Below are positions 34,308 through 43,478 of a stretch of 64,000 nt of DNA, one piece after another (the first letter of the stretch is position 1; every line of letters starts with the position of its first letter). This DNA is from JBBDJB01 sp040880125. Lineage in GTDB: Bacteria > Planctomycetota > Planctomycetia > Pirellulales > JBBDJB01. Both the position numbers and the translations under genes were made by a program. The stretch lies in NCBI GenBank assembly GCA_040880125.1, contig JBBDJB010000021.1:1-64000 (forward strand), given 5' to 3'. The notes under the pieces were generated by a model. It saw only the letters and a program-made list of their open reading frames with translations. It made no database searches and had not been told where the DNA came from.

Positions 34308-36023
34308 TTGGCGGACAAACCGAAAATCCTGATTATTCGCGACGATCAGGGCACCCAGGCCGAATGGTGCGCCCGGCTGGCGGAAGACTATGAGGCGGTC
34401 GAAGTCGGCAGTACGTTTCGCGCGCTGGCCCATCTGGCGAAGGACAACTTCGCCGGTGTCTACGTCGCCTCCGATCACCTGAACGAAGCCTTTCAGATCG
34501 GCAAGCTCTTTCAGAATGAGCGCATTCTGGAGGGAATGCCCGACGGCGTCGTGTTGCTCGACGCGGATAACACGATCATCTGGGGCAACGGCCGCCTGCG
34601 GGGATGGAGCGGGCGGGAAACCGTGGTCGGCGAGAATTTCTATTCCGTGCTGGGCAGCCCTGAGATACTCGGTCCTGACTTCTGCCCCTTCCAGACGGCC
34701 CTGACCACCGGCGAGCCAAGCAGCTCCACCTTGCGATGCGGCGAGTCGCAGTACCTGCACGCGCACGCGGCGCCGGTGTTGGAGTCGGAAGGCCCGCCGC
34801 AGCACTTGATCGTAACGATACGCGACGTCACGCAGGAAATGCTTCAGCAGCAGAAGCTGGCGGCCATTCATCAGGCCGGCATCGAGCTGGCCGACCTGAC
34901 GCCCGACGAAGTGGCGCACATGACCGTCGAGGAGCGGATCGAGCTGCTTAAGGCGAACATCCTGCACTACACGAAGGACCTGCTGCACTTCGACGTCGTC
35001 GAAGTTCGCATGCTCGACCAGGAGACCGGCCGGCTCTTACCGCTTCTGGCCGTGGGCATCGAGCCCGAAGCGGCCCAGCGACCTTTGAATGCCGAGCCGA
35101 CCGGCAACGGCGTGACCGGCTTTGTCGCCGCCACCGGCAAGAGCTACCTGTGCGAGGACACGTCGGAAGACCCGCTTTACCTGGAAGGCGCCAAAGACGC
35201 CCGCAGCTCGCTGACTGTGCCGCTCGTGCTGCACGACCAGGTGATCGGTACCTTTAACGTCGAGAGCCCGGAAGCCCGGGCGTTCACCGAGAGCGATCTG
35301 CAGTTTTTGGAGATCTTCAGCCGCGACGTGGCCGCCGCGCTGAACACGCTGGAACTGCTGGCGGCTGAGAAGGCCAGCACGGCCGCCGAGAGTGTCGAGG
35401 CGATCCACAGTGCCGTGGCCCTGCCGGTGGACGACATCCTCAACGACGCGGTCAACGTGATGGAGCGCTACATCGGTCATGAGCCGGACGTCGTCGAGCG
35501 GTTGCAGCGGATTTTGAGGAACGCCCGCGACATCAAACAGGTGATCCACAAGGTCGGGCAGAAGATGGCGCCGGCGCAGGCGAAGCCGGCTTCGCACAAG
35601 GCGGACCGCCGCCCGCTGCTGGTCGGCAAGCGGGTGCTGGTGGTGGATGACGACGAAAGCGTTCGCAGCGCCGCGCATGCCCTGCTGGAGCGCTATGGAT
35701 GCGTTGTCGAAACGGCACACGACGGCAACGAAGCGATCTTCATGAATCGCAATCTCGATCCGGACGTCGCCTACGATGTGATCATCGCCGACATCCGGCT
35801 GCCGGACATGTCCGGCTACGATCTGATGCTGAAGCTTCAGCAGATGATGGACGTCGTGCCGCTGGTGTTGATGACCGGTTTCGGCTACGACCCGGGGCAT
35901 TCGATCGTCCAAGCCCGCCGCGCCGGGCTTCAGGCGGTGCTGTACAAGCCGTTCCGCCTCGACCAGTTGCTCGAAACGGTTGAAAAGATCGTCACGTCGC
36001 ACAAGCCCGTCCAGCAGCGGTAG
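34308..36023 (+). CDS. Receiver-like/PAS/GAF/receiver signalling protein without a kinase domain
   Basis: A 571-residue cytoplasmic regulator. About 5-75: receiver-like fold lacking the phosphate-accepting Asp (KILIIRDD start, then GVYVASD). About 80-195: PAS domain (LEGMPDGVVLLDADNTIIWGN). About 225-380: GAF domain (VVEVRMLDQETGRLLPLL, SSLTVPLVLHDQVIGTFNVES). About 435-560: intact receiver with acidic pocket VLVVDDDES, phospho-Asp in IIADIRLPDMSGYD and Lys in LYKPFRL. A short helical segment sits between, but no histidine-kinase ATPase. The TTG start at 34308 is chosen from the promoter at 34246-34274 and GGGAG upstream; ATG 34209 is the alternative. It may receive phosphate from a separate kinase. 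Confidence 0.8.
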   Translation: MADKPKILIIRDDQGTQAEWCARLAEDYEAVEVGSTFRALAHLAKDNFAGVYVASDHLNEAFQIGKLFQNERILEGMPDGVVLLDADNTIIWGNGRLRGWSGRETVVGENFYSVLGSPEILGPDFCPFQTALTTGEPSSSTLRCGESQYLHAHAAPVLESEGPPQHLIVTIRDVTQEMLQQQKLAAIHQAGIELADLTPDEVAHMTVEERIELLKANILHYTKDLLHFDVVEVRMLDQETGRLLPLLAVGIEPEAAQRPLNAEPTGNGVTGFVAATGKSYLCEDTSEDPLYLEGAKDARSSLTVPLVLHDQVIGTFNVESPEARAFTESDLQFLEIFSRDVAAALNTLELLAAEKASTAAESVEAIHSAVALPVDDILNDAVNVMERYIGHEPDVVERLQRILRNARDIKQVIHKVGQKMAPAQAKPASHKADRRPLLVGKRVLVVDDDESVRSAAHALLERYGCVVETAHDGNEAIFMNRNLDPDVAYDVIIADIRLPDMSGYDLMLKLQQMMDVVPLVLMTGFGYDPGHSIVQARRAGLQAVLYKPFRLDQLLETVEKIVTSHKPVQQR

Positions 36024-36056
36024 CTGTTGACGTTCCTGTGCGCTTGCCACATCGCT

Positions 36057-36082
36057 GCACAGACAGGAATATCTGTGCCACC
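36057..36082 (+). repeat. Palindromic repeat family A
   Basis: GCACAGACAGGAATATCTGT followed by GCCACC; 34 bases after the regulator gene's stop and about 170 bases upstream of acnA. Confidence 0.85.
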
Positions 36083-36122
36083 GCGCTGGTACGTCTCCGC
36101 TACCAGAGCATCCCCTCTGCCA

Positions 36123-36144
36123 CCTGTCTGTTGCGGCAGACAGG
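36123..36144 (+). repeat. Hairpin CCTGTCTG..CAGACAGG in the aconitase leader
   Basis: CCTGTCTG (36123-36130), loop TTGCGG, CAGACAGG (36137-36144): perfect 8-base-pair stem. It carries the same core words as repeat family A located 40 bases upstream, so it may be a rearranged copy, or it may terminate the regulator transcript. Confidence 0.6.
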
Positions 36145-36255
36145 CCGGAAAACTTGCGGTAGAATTCGAGCGTCAAGTGCCTTCCGCAATCGCCCGCCGC
36201 ACGGCACTTGCCGGCGAGCGAGACGAATCGGGATAGACGCAAGAAAGGTGACGCC

Positions 36256-38976
36256 ATGGCCGCCAGCCGAAAGACCGATCCGCTTGGTGCCCGCGATCTG
36301 TTCGATTCCGGGTCCAGTAAGATGGGGATCTATCGCCTTTCCCGCCTCGAGGAACAGGGCCTGGGTGAGATGGCCCGGCTGCCGTTTTCGATTCGCATTC
36401 TGCTGGAATCGGTGCTGCGCAACTGCGACGGGTACGTGGTGACCGAGGACGATGTGCGGAACCTGGCCCAGTGGAACGCGCCGTCGCCGCAGCAGGTGGA
36501 GATCCCTTTCATGCCCGCCCGGGTGGTCCTGCAGGACTTCACCGGCGTGCCGGCGATCGTCGATCTGGCGGCGATGCGCAGCACCATGCAGCGGCTCGGT
36601 GGCGATCCGAACAAGATCAACCCGCTCATTCCGGCCGACCTGGTCGTTGACCACTCCGTGCAGGTCGACCGCTTCAACTCACCCGACGCCCTGCAATTCA
36701 ACGTCGACCTGGAGTTTCAACGCAACGCCGAGCGCTACGCCCTGCTCCGCTGGGGCCAGAAGGCGTTCAACAACTTCCGCGTGGTGCCACCAAACACTGG
36801 CATCGTTCACCAGGTGAACCTGGAGTATCTGGCCAAGTGCGTGTTTCTGCGCAGCGATTCGCAGGGCCCCCTCGCCGTGCCGGACACGCTCGTCGGGACC
36901 GACAGCCACACGACCATGATCAACGGCCTGGGCGTAGTCGGCTGGGGCGTGGGTGGCATCGAGGCCGAGGCCGCCATGCTTGGACAACCGCTGTACATGT
37001 TGATGCCGGAGGTGGTGGGCTTCGAGCTGACGGGCGAGCTGTCGCCCGGCGCCACTGCCACGGACCTGGTCCTCACCGTCACGCAGATCCTCCGCCGCGA
37101 AGGCGTGGTCGGCAAGTTCGTCGAGTTCGTCGGGCCGGGCGTTTCGGCCATGACCTTGGCCGATCGGGCCACGATCGCCAACATGGCACCGGAGTACGGT
37201 GCTACCATGGGTTTCTTCCCGATCGATGCCGAGTCGCTCAACTATCTGCGCCGCACCGGCCGCACCGACGAAGAAGTTGAACTGGTGGAGCGCTACACCA
37301 AGGAGCAGGGCCTCTTCCGCACGGACAACGGACCGGTGCCGGTCTACACGAAGACGCTGTCGCTCGATTTAGGGGCGGTCGAACCCAGCCTGGCCGGACC
37401 TAAACGCCCCCAAGACCGCGTGCCGCTCTCGGCCATGAAGCAGGAGTTCCGCCGGTCGCTGCAGGCACCGGTCTCCGAACGCGGCTTTGCGCTCGACGAT
37501 GCCGCGATGCGGACGACGGCCGAGGTTATCGACAACGGCCACGCGTCGACCATTGGACACGGCAGCGTGGTGATCGCGGCCATCACGAGCTGCACGAACA
37601 CGAGCAATCCTTCGGTGATGGTGGCGGCAGGGCTGCTCGCCCGGAACGCCGTCGCCAAAGGGCTCAAGGTCAAGCCGTACGTGAAGACGAGCCTCGCACC
37701 GGGCTCCCGTGTCGTTACCGATTACCTGCAGAAGGCCGGCTTGGACGACGACCTGGAAGCGCTCGGCTTTTACACGGTCGGTTACGGCTGTACGACATGC
37801 ATCGGCAACAGCGGTCCGCTGCCCGAGCCGGTCTCTCGGGCGGTGCACGAGAAGGACCTGATTGCTTCGGCGGTGCTCAGCGGCAACCGCAACTTCGAAG
37901 GCCGCGTGAACGCGGATGTGAAGGCGAACTATCTGGCCAGTCCACCGCTGGTGGTGGCCTACGCGTTGGCCGGCACCACGGATATCGACCTGGTCAACGA
38001 GCCGCTGGGCAGCGGGAGCGATGGCAATCCGGTGCGGCTGGCGGACATCTGGCCCAGCCAGGCCGAGGTGCGGAGCGTCGTCGAGACGGCCGTGCAGCCG
38101 GAGATGTTCCGCAACCAGTACGACAACGTCTGGGAAAAGAACCCGCAGTGGAACGCCATCGCCACATCCGAGAGTGAATTGTACGACTGGGACGAGTCGA
38201 GCACGTACATTCAGGAGCCGCCGTTTCTGATCGACCTGGCCCCTGAGCCGGGACCGATCCAGCCGATCCGCGGTGCCCGGGTGCTGTTGGCCTTGGGCGA
38301 TTCGGTGACGACCGATCATATTTCGCCGGCCGGCTCGATCGCCCTGGACAGCCCGGCCGGACGCTACCTCCGCGAGCACGGTGTCGAGCAGCGCGACTTT
38401 AACAGCTACGGCTCGCGCCGCGGCAACGACCGCGTCATGACCCGCGGCACCTTCGCCAACATCCGCATCCGCAATCAGCTTACCCCCGGTACCGAGGGCG
38501 GCGTCACCCGGCAATTGCCCGATGGCGAAACGATGGCGGTCTACGACGCCGCGATGCGCTACGCCGAACAGGGCGTGCCGCTGATCGTGCTGGCCGGTGC
38601 CGAGTACGGAACCGGCAGCAGCCGCGACTGGGCCGCCAAGGGGACGCTGCTATTGGGCGTGCGGGCGGTGATCGCCGCCAGCTACGAGCGCATCCACCGT
38701 AGCAACCTGGTCGGCATGGGCGTGCTGCCGCTGCAGTTCGTCGAAGGGCAATCGTGGTCGTCGCTCGGCCTGACCGGCGAAGAGACGTTCGACATCAACG
38801 GCCTGGACGAATCGCTCCGGCCGGGCGCCACGCTCACGGTCACCGCAAACGGCGAGGCGGGCCGCCGCGTGCAGTTCTCCGCGAAAGTCCGCATCGATAC
38901 GCCAGTCGAACTCGACTACTACCGCAACGGCGGCATTCTGCAAACCGTGCTGCGGAAGCTGCTGGCGGAGAAGTAA
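36256..38976 (+). CDS. acnA: Aconitate hydratase (AcnA type)
   Basis: A 906-residue aconitase interconverting citrate and isocitrate in the TCA cycle. The [4Fe-4S] cluster cysteines are in AITSCTNTSNPSVM (about 445) and YGCTTCIGNSGPL (about 510-522). Other signatures: PDTLVGTDSHTTMINGLGVVGWGVGGIEAE, and the swivelling domain GDSVTTDHISPAGSI, FNSYGSRRGND and GAEYGTGSSRDWAAKG. Length is normal for AcnA. AAAGGTGACGCC precedes ATG 36256. Monocistronic, convergent with the molybdenum hydroxylase operon. It may also bind mRNA as an iron sensor as other AcnA do (family knowledge). Confidence 0.97.
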   Translation: MAASRKTDPLGARDLFDSGSSKMGIYRLSRLEEQGLGEMARLPFSIRILLESVLRNCDGYVVTEDDVRNLAQWNAPSPQQVEIPFMPARVVLQDFTGVPAIVDLAAMRSTMQRLGGDPNKINPLIPADLVVDHSVQVDRFNSPDALQFNVDLEFQRNAERYALLRWGQKAFNNFRVVPPNTGIVHQVNLEYLAKCVFLRSDSQGPLAVPDTLVGTDSHTTMINGLGVVGWGVGGIEAEAAMLGQPLYMLMPEVVGFELTGELSPGATATDLVLTVTQILRREGVVGKFVEFVGPGVSAMTLADRATIANMAPEYGATMGFFPIDAESLNYLRRTGRTDEEVELVERYTKEQGLFRTDNGPVPVYTKTLSLDLGAVEPSLAGPKRPQDRVPLSAMKQEFRRSLQAPVSERGFALDDAAMRTTAEVIDNGHASTIGHGSVVIAAITSCTNTSNPSVMVAAGLLARNAVAKGLKVKPYVKTSLAPGSRVVTDYLQKAGLDDDLEALGFYTVGYGCTTCIGNSGPLPEPVSRAVHEKDLIASAVLSGNRNFEGRVNADVKANYLASPPLVVAYALAGTTDIDLVNEPLGSGSDGNPVRLADIWPSQAEVRSVVETAVQPEMFRNQYDNVWEKNPQWNAIATSESELYDWDESSTYIQEPPFLIDLAPEPGPIQPIRGARVLLALGDSVTTDHISPAGSIALDSPAGRYLREHGVEQRDFNSYGSRRGNDRVMTRGTFANIRIRNQLTPGTEGGVTRQLPDGETMAVYDAAMRYAEQGVPLIVLAGAEYGTGSSRDWAAKGTLLLGVRAVIAASYERIHRSNLVGMGVLPLQFVEGQSWSSLGLTGEETFDINGLDESLRPGATLTVTANGEAGRRVQFSAKVRIDTPVELDYYRNGGILQTVLRKLLAEK

Positions 38977-39014
38977 TAACGAGCAGGTCTAAAGCCGGCC
39001 AATTTGCTAGGCTT

Positions 39015-41195
39015 TCACGCGAAGTCACCGCGCAGCGGCATCGAGCGCAGCCGCTTGCCGGTCGCGTGGAACACCGCGTTGGCGATCGCCGGGGCGACGG
39101 CGATGATCGGCGTTTCGCCCGCGCCGACCGATTCCAGATCGGGCCGATTGACCAACACCACGTCGATCGGCGGCACGTCCCGCATCCGCGGGACGGCATA
39201 GCTGGAAAAGGCCGGGTTGGTGACGCGGCCCTCGGCGAACTGGATGGCTTCGCTCAGCGCCCCGCCCAAACCCATCACGATGCACCCTTCGACCTGGGCC
39301 CGCAAGTTGATCGGATTCTGAATGGCTCCGCACTCGTAGGCCTGGCAGATGTCGAGCACCTTGATGCGGCCGTCCTCGATGGCCACCTCCACGCAGGCGG
39401 CGGTGTACGAGGCCTTTTCGATGCCGCACGCCAGACCGACTCCGCGACCGGGCTGACGTTCCGCGCGGCGGCGGTCCCACTCGAAGCGCATCGCCGCGGT
39501 CTCCAGTACCGTCCGCAGGCGCCCCTGCGGCAGGTGGGCCAGGCGAAACGCCAGCGGATCGTCGTCCGTCATAGCCGCCAGGTCGTCCATCGACGACTCC
39601 CGCGCGAAGACGTTGGCCGTGGAAGCCAGCGCGCGATACGAACCCTGCCGCAGCGGCGAATCGGTCCGCACCGACTGCTCGTGGTGAACGCCCACCGTGT
39701 AAGGCGTCTCGATGGCCGAGCCGCCGGAGTTGTAGTTGGTGTGTTCCCAGGCGGCCAGCTTGCCGTCCCCATCGAGCCCGGCGCGGACTTCGATCAGCCC
39801 CGCCGGCCGGAAATAGGCCCAAGTGAACTCTTCCTCGCGCGTCCAGCGGAGCGACACCGGCCGCCGGGCGGCTTGCGCCAGTCGCGCCGCTTCGATGGCC
39901 GTCTCGCCGGTGTGTTTGCCACCAAATGCGCCGCCGGAGTCGGGCACGATCACCCGCACCTGGTCGGCTTCGAGGCGGAACACGCCCATCAACTCACCTC
40001 GGACCCGCAGCGGGTTTTGCGTGGCGGTCCAGACGGTCAGCTTACCGTCTTCCCACTCGGCCACCGCCGCCCGAGGCTCCATGGGTGCGTGCTGGATGTA
40101 AGCGATCTCGTAGGCGGCCTCGTGCGACTTCGCGGCCGCATCCAGCGCCGCCTGAATTTCTGCGTCCGATGCGCCGTCGCCGCCGCGCCGGCCGCCGCCA
40201 CCATCGGCCGTCCGCTTGAGATGCTGGTAGAGCGTCTCGCTCGTGGGCTGATCGCCCGGCGTGGACCACTCAGCCGTTTCGGCAATGCGCTGCAGCGCCT
40301 GATCGGCGGCCCAGGACGTGGGCCCGGCGCAACCGACGAAGTCGCCGTCGCGCACGACGACCGCGCCTTCGATCGCCTCGCCCACGCTCGTATCCACCGA
40401 CTGAAGCTCCGCGCCGTAGGCCGGTGGCCGCAGCACTTTTCCATACAGCATGTTCGGGCGGCGGATGTCCGACGGGTACTGGTGCACGCCGCGCACGACG
40501 TCGGCGCCGTCGACCTTGCCGGTCGGCTTGCCCAAGATGCTCCACCGCTCGACACGGGTCAGCGTCGCATCGCCGGCAGAGGTGGTTCTCCATTGCTCGG
40601 CGAGACTCTCGTCCGCGGCCAGGTCGGCGAAAGTGACTTCCCGCTGCGAGGCCGGGTGGACGAACTTCCCCTCGCGCAATTCCAGTGCCGAACGCTCGAC
40701 CGAGAGCTTCTCGGCGGCCATATCCGCCAGCAGTTCCCGGGCGGCCGCCGCGGCAGCGCGGACTTGTGGGATCGTCGACGGCGTGGTCCGGCTGCCGGAG
40801 GTGCCGCCGTCGTTGGGGCATAGTTCGGTATCGCCTAGCACCGCCTTTACCTGGTCGATGGGCAGCGAAAGCTCTTCGGCCGCCGCCTGAATCACCTGCG
40901 TACGCGAACCCTGCCCGACTTCGACCTTACCGGTCAGCACGGTGACGATTCCATCGGTGCCGATGTGCAATCGATGGGAGAGCGGCTCGGGGCTGCCTCC
41001 GCGTCCTCCCCGGCCACGGCCGCCGCGCTGCTGTGCGGTCACGTTGCCGGACGTTGTGGCGGCGATCATCAGGCCCGCCCCTAGAACCTGCACGAACTGG
41101 CGGCGGTTGGCCTGAAAGTAGTACGCGGGCCGCTGTTGCAGCTCGTAGCGTTCGTCTTCCACCAGTTCCTGGGTAAGAGGGTCGGTTCGCATGGT
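39015..41195 (-). CDS. Tat-exported molybdenum hydroxylase large subunit (IorB/xanthine dehydrogenase family)
   Basis: A 726-residue molybdopterin-binding subunit of an isoquinoline-1-oxidoreductase-like enzyme. A twin-arginine signal NRRQFVQVLGAGLMIAA (Arg30-Arg31) shows export. An Arg-Gly-rich linker (about 54-68) follows. Cofactor-binding segments include GKVEVGQGSRTQVIQ, GDTELCPNDGGTSGSRTT and DSGGAFGGKHTGE; the active-site Glu is in SVGAGETPIIAVAPA near the C-terminus. GAGAGGAACCAGACC precedes ATG 41195. The small [2Fe-2S] subunit is the next gene upstream. No FAD subunit is present, so a cytochrome or similar acceptor is likely. XdhC and MocA at 8671-10448 probably mature it. Substrate unknown. 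Confidence 0.9.
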   Translation of the reverse strand, partial: TMRTDPLTQELVEDERYELQQRPAYYFQANRRQFVQVLGAGLMIAATTSGNVTAQQRGGRGRGGRGGSPEPLSHRLHIGTDGIVTVLTGKVEVGQGSRTQVIQAAAEELSLPIDQVKAVLGDTELCPNDGGTSGSRTTPSTIPQVRAAAAAARELLADMAAEKLSVERSALELREGKFVHPASQREVTFADLAADESLAEQWRTTSAGDATLTRVERWSILGKPTGKVDGADVVRGVHQYPSDIRRPNMLYGKVLRPPAYGAELQSVDTSVGEAIEGAVVVRDGDFVGCAGPTSWAADQALQRIAETAEWSTPGDQPTSETLYQHLKRTADGGGGRRGGDGASDAEIQAALDAAAKSHEAAYEIAYIQHAPMEPRAAVAEWEDGKLTVWTATQNPLRVRGELMGVFRLEADQVRVIVPDSGGAFGGKHTGETAIEAARLAQAARRPVSLRWTREEEFTWAYFRPAGLIEVRAGLDGDGKLAAWEHTNYNSGGSAIETPYTVGVHHEQSVRTDSPLRQGSYRALASTANVFARESSMDDLAAMTDDDPLAFRLAHLPQGRLRTVLETAAMRFEWDRRRAERQPGRGVGLACGIEKASYTAACVEVAIEDGRIKVLDICQAYECGAIQNPINLRAQVEGCIVMGLGGALSEAIQFAEGRVTNPAFSSYAVPRMRDVPPIDVVLVNRPDLESVGAGETPIIAVAPAIANAVFHATGKRLRSMPLRGDFA

Positions 41196-41255
41196 CTGGT
41201 TCCTCTCCATCCGGGCAGGTTGGGTTCGACGGTTGGTGGTAGAAAGCTATGAGAC

Positions 41256-41279
41256 GCACAGACAGGAATGTCTGTGCCA
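41256..41279 (+). repeat. Palindromic repeat family A
   Basis: GCACAGACAGGAATGTCTGT followed by GCCA, the family's consensus form, in the 109-base gap between the two molybdenum hydroxylase subunit genes. Confidence 0.85.
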
Positions 41280-41304
41280 ACAGGGGCCACTCAATGGCCG
41301 CGTA

Positions 41305-41799
41305 CTATTGATCCCTGGAAGACTCGGTGCGAGAGCTGCCCAATTCGGCGGCGCGCTCGATGGCGGCAAGGATGTTCACGTAATTGCAGCACCGGCAGAT
41401 GTTGCCGCTCATGCCACGGACGATCTCGTCCCGCGTCGGGCTGCCGTTCTTCTGCAATAGCCCCACGGCATTCATGATCTGCCCCGGCACGCAGTAGCCG
41501 CACTGCATGGCGTCCTTTTCGACGAACGCCTGCTGCACGGCATGAAGCTGATCTTCCGGCGCGAGCCCTTCGATCGTCTGCAGGTTCAGCCCCTGGGCGT
41601 CGGCCACGGTAGTGATGCAGGAGCGGATCGCCAGCCCGTCGGTGAGCACCGTGCAGGCGCCGCACTCGCCTTCGCCGCAGCCGTACTTCGTGCCGGTGAG
41701 CGCCAGATCCTCCCGGATCACGTCCAAGAGCGGCCGTTCGCCGTCGGTGACGACCTGCACCGGCTTGCCGTTGACGGTGAACTGGAATGTGCCTTGCAT
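41305..41799 (-). CDS. [2Fe-2S] subunit of the molybdenum hydroxylase (IorA family)
   Basis: A 164-residue electron-transfer subunit with two [2Fe-2S] clusters. The plant-ferredoxin-like N-terminal cluster motif is KYGCGEGECGACTVL plus a Cys in SCITTVADAQG; the C-terminal helical cluster motif is QCGYCVPGQIM plus NICRCCNYVNI. The CRCCNY variant replaces the common CRCGTY. No signal peptide of its own, as in IorA-type partners exported with the Tat-bearing large subunit. AGGGAGATCTCTG precedes ATG 41799. It lies upstream of the large subunit in the same orientation. Confidence 0.93.
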   Translation of the reverse strand: MQGTFQFTVNGKPVQVVTDGERPLLDVIREDLALTGTKYGCGEGECGACTVLTDGLAIRSCITTVADAQGLNLQTIEGLAPEDQLHAVQQAFVEKDAMQCGYCVPGQIMNAVGLLQKNGSPTRDEIVRGMSGNICRCCNYVNILAAIERAAELGSSRTESSRDQ

Positions 41800-41838
41800 C
41801 AGAGATCTCCCTCTGGTCGAGCGCGTCACGCCGCTTTT

Positions 41839-41864
41839 GCACAGACAGGAATGTCTGTGCCACC
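41839..41864 (+). repeat. Palindromic repeat family A
   Basis: GCACAGACAGGAATGTCTGT followed by GCCACC. In the 174-base gap upstream of the [2Fe-2S] subunit gene. Confidence 0.85.
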
Positions 41865-41902
41865 TTGCAGCAGAATGAATTCAGCCGAAGTGCGGCGCTG
41901 GC

Positions 41903-41922
41903 CTGGATTCTTGCGAATTCAG
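41903..41922. repeat. CTGGATTC..GAATTCAG inverted repeat (family B)
   Basis: CTGGATTC (41903-41910), loop TTGC, GAATTCAG (41915-41922), one mismatch. Related elements are at 59963-59982, 59989-60008 and 63342-63360. A right-arm-only family A remnant (GCCTGTGCCAC) lies near 41959. Confidence 0.6.
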
Positions 41923-41973
41923 TTACGGATAGATCCTGTGACTTCAGCCACGAATGGATGCCTGTGCCACTCC

Positions 41974-43383
41974 CTATTGCGCTTCACGGATCGCGTACAA
42001 GTGCTTCTCGCCGCGGATGTACATGGTATCGCCGACAATCGCCGGCGAGGCGTCGATCCCTTCGTCCAGCTTGTTGATCGAGAGGACGTCGAATTCGGGG
42101 CCGTGCTCGATGACGGTGGTGGTACCTTCGCGATCGCTGTAGTACACCTTGCCGGCGGCTCCGACTGGCGAGGCGTACATGGTGCCGCTTTCCGGCAGCC
42201 TCTCGTTGCTGTAGTGCACTTCGCCCGTTGCCGCGTCCACGCAACTGGCGATGGCATTGCGGCCCTTGGTGAAGTAGAGCTTGCCCTCGTACAACAGCGG
42301 CGAAGAGATGTACGGCGTGTGATCGTCGATGTTCCAGGCGACCTTATCCGTGCCGGTGATGTCACCCGAGGAGTCCAGCGGAATCGCGTACGCCGCGTAG
42401 CCGCGATAGCCGGTCATGCAGATGACCAGGTCGTCCAACTGCACGGGCGAGGGTATGGGATTGGCGGCCTGCCCGCCGCACTCCCACAGCAGCTCGCCGC
42501 TGGTCAGATCATAGCTGCGCACGCGGTTTTCACCGTTGGTCACCACTTGCGTGCGGCCGTCGCGCTCGATGACCAGCGGCGTAGCCCAAGTGGTGCTCTC
42601 GTCGCGCTGCGTCTGCCACCGCGTCTCGCCGTTGCGGGCGTCCAGGGCGACGATGAACGACTGGCCTTCGTGATCCCAGTTGACCACCAGCGTGTCGCCG
42701 TGCAGCGTGGGCGTGGATCCTTCGCCGAATCCGAGGCGGGTTTCCATGTCGCCCAGGTCGCGCTCCCAGACGAGATTGCCGTCCATGTCGTAGCAATACA
42801 GGCCGCGCGACCCGAACGACGCATAGACGTGCTGCCCGTCGGTCAGGGCCGAGGCGGAGGCGTAGGTGTTGGTATCGTGGTGCCCCTCGTGCGGCACCAG
42901 CCGGGCGGCCGTCTTCTGCCAGATGGTTTCGCCGGTGTTGCGATTCATGCAGATCACGACGAACTCCTGCGGTGTGCTGGGCGCGGCACCGCGGCCAAAG
43001 CCGCCGCGTCCCCCGCGACCGCGGCCCGGCCGCTCGTCTTGAGCGGATTGCTGCGGGTCGGCTACCGTTGTGTCGGTGTTCTCCGCGGCCGCATTATCGG
43101 GAGCTGCTTCCTGCTCGGGGGCATCCACGGCGGTGAGCAGGAAGATCTTGTCCTGCCAGACGATCGGAGAAGCGCTGCCGCGGCCCGGGATTTCCACCTT
43201 CCATTTGATGTTCGTCTGCTCGTCCCACTTGGTCGGCGGATTTGCCTGTGGCGCTACGCCGGTGGCCAGCGGCCCCCGCCATTGATGCCAGGAGCTCATT
43301 TTGGCCGAGTCGAAATCGGAAGCGAACGCGAAGGTCGAACTCAGAAGGCATGCGGCCAGCGATGCGGCGATCGTGCGAACCAT
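41974..43383 (-). CDS. Exported PQQ-like beta-propeller protein
   Basis: A 469-residue protein with a Sec signal (TIAASLAACLLSSTFAFA) and PQQ/quinoprotein-type propeller repeats: WHQWRGPLATGV, TNIKWKVEIPGRGSASPIV, YCYDMDGNLVWERDLG, LDARNGETRWQTQRD, YDLTSGELLWECGGQ, DAATGEVHYSNERLPESG. A low-complexity insert (about 88-139) ends in an Arg-Gly-rich stretch (RPGRGRGGRGGFGRG). No PQQ-ligating vicinal cysteines are seen, so it may be a non-enzymatic propeller. GGAGATGGTTAG precedes the ATG. Tandem paralogue of the next gene upstream. Confidence 0.88.
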   Translation of the reverse strand: MVRTIAASLAACLLSSTFAFASDFDSAKMSSWHQWRGPLATGVAPQANPPTKWDEQTNIKWKVEIPGRGSASPIVWQDKIFLLTAVDAPEQEAAPDNAAAENTDTTVADPQQSAQDERPGRGRGGRGGFGRGAAPSTPQEFVVICMNRNTGETIWQKTAARLVPHEGHHDTNTYASASALTDGQHVYASFGSRGLYCYDMDGNLVWERDLGDMETRLGFGEGSTPTLHGDTLVVNWDHEGQSFIVALDARNGETRWQTQRDESTTWATPLVIERDGRTQVVTNGENRVRSYDLTSGELLWECGGQAANPIPSPVQLDDLVICMTGYRGYAAYAIPLDSSGDITGTDKVAWNIDDHTPYISSPLLYEGKLYFTKGRNAIASCVDAATGEVHYSNERLPESGTMYASPVGAAGKVYYSDREGTTTVIEHGPEFDVLSINKLDEGIDASPAIVGDTMYIRGEKHLYAIREAQ

Positions 43384-43478
43384 CTAACCATCTCCAAGGG
43401 AAACGTCATTGTTGTAGTTGCCTTGCCGTTACTTTGTCGGACCGAATGTTGACTCGGCCTGCGGGCTGCCCTCGTGGC

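Noticed and set aside
38991..39015. AAAGCC/GGCTTT inverted repeat between acnA and the hydroxylase gene as a terminator
   Set aside because: Stem only 6 base pairs, 13-base loop and no T-run; too weak to report as a feature.
41291..41863. Open frame beginning MAQTFLSVQKRR overlapping the [2Fe-2S] subunit gene
   Set aside because: Its start lies in a palindromic repeat and it runs out of frame through a gene with clear ferredoxin motifs.
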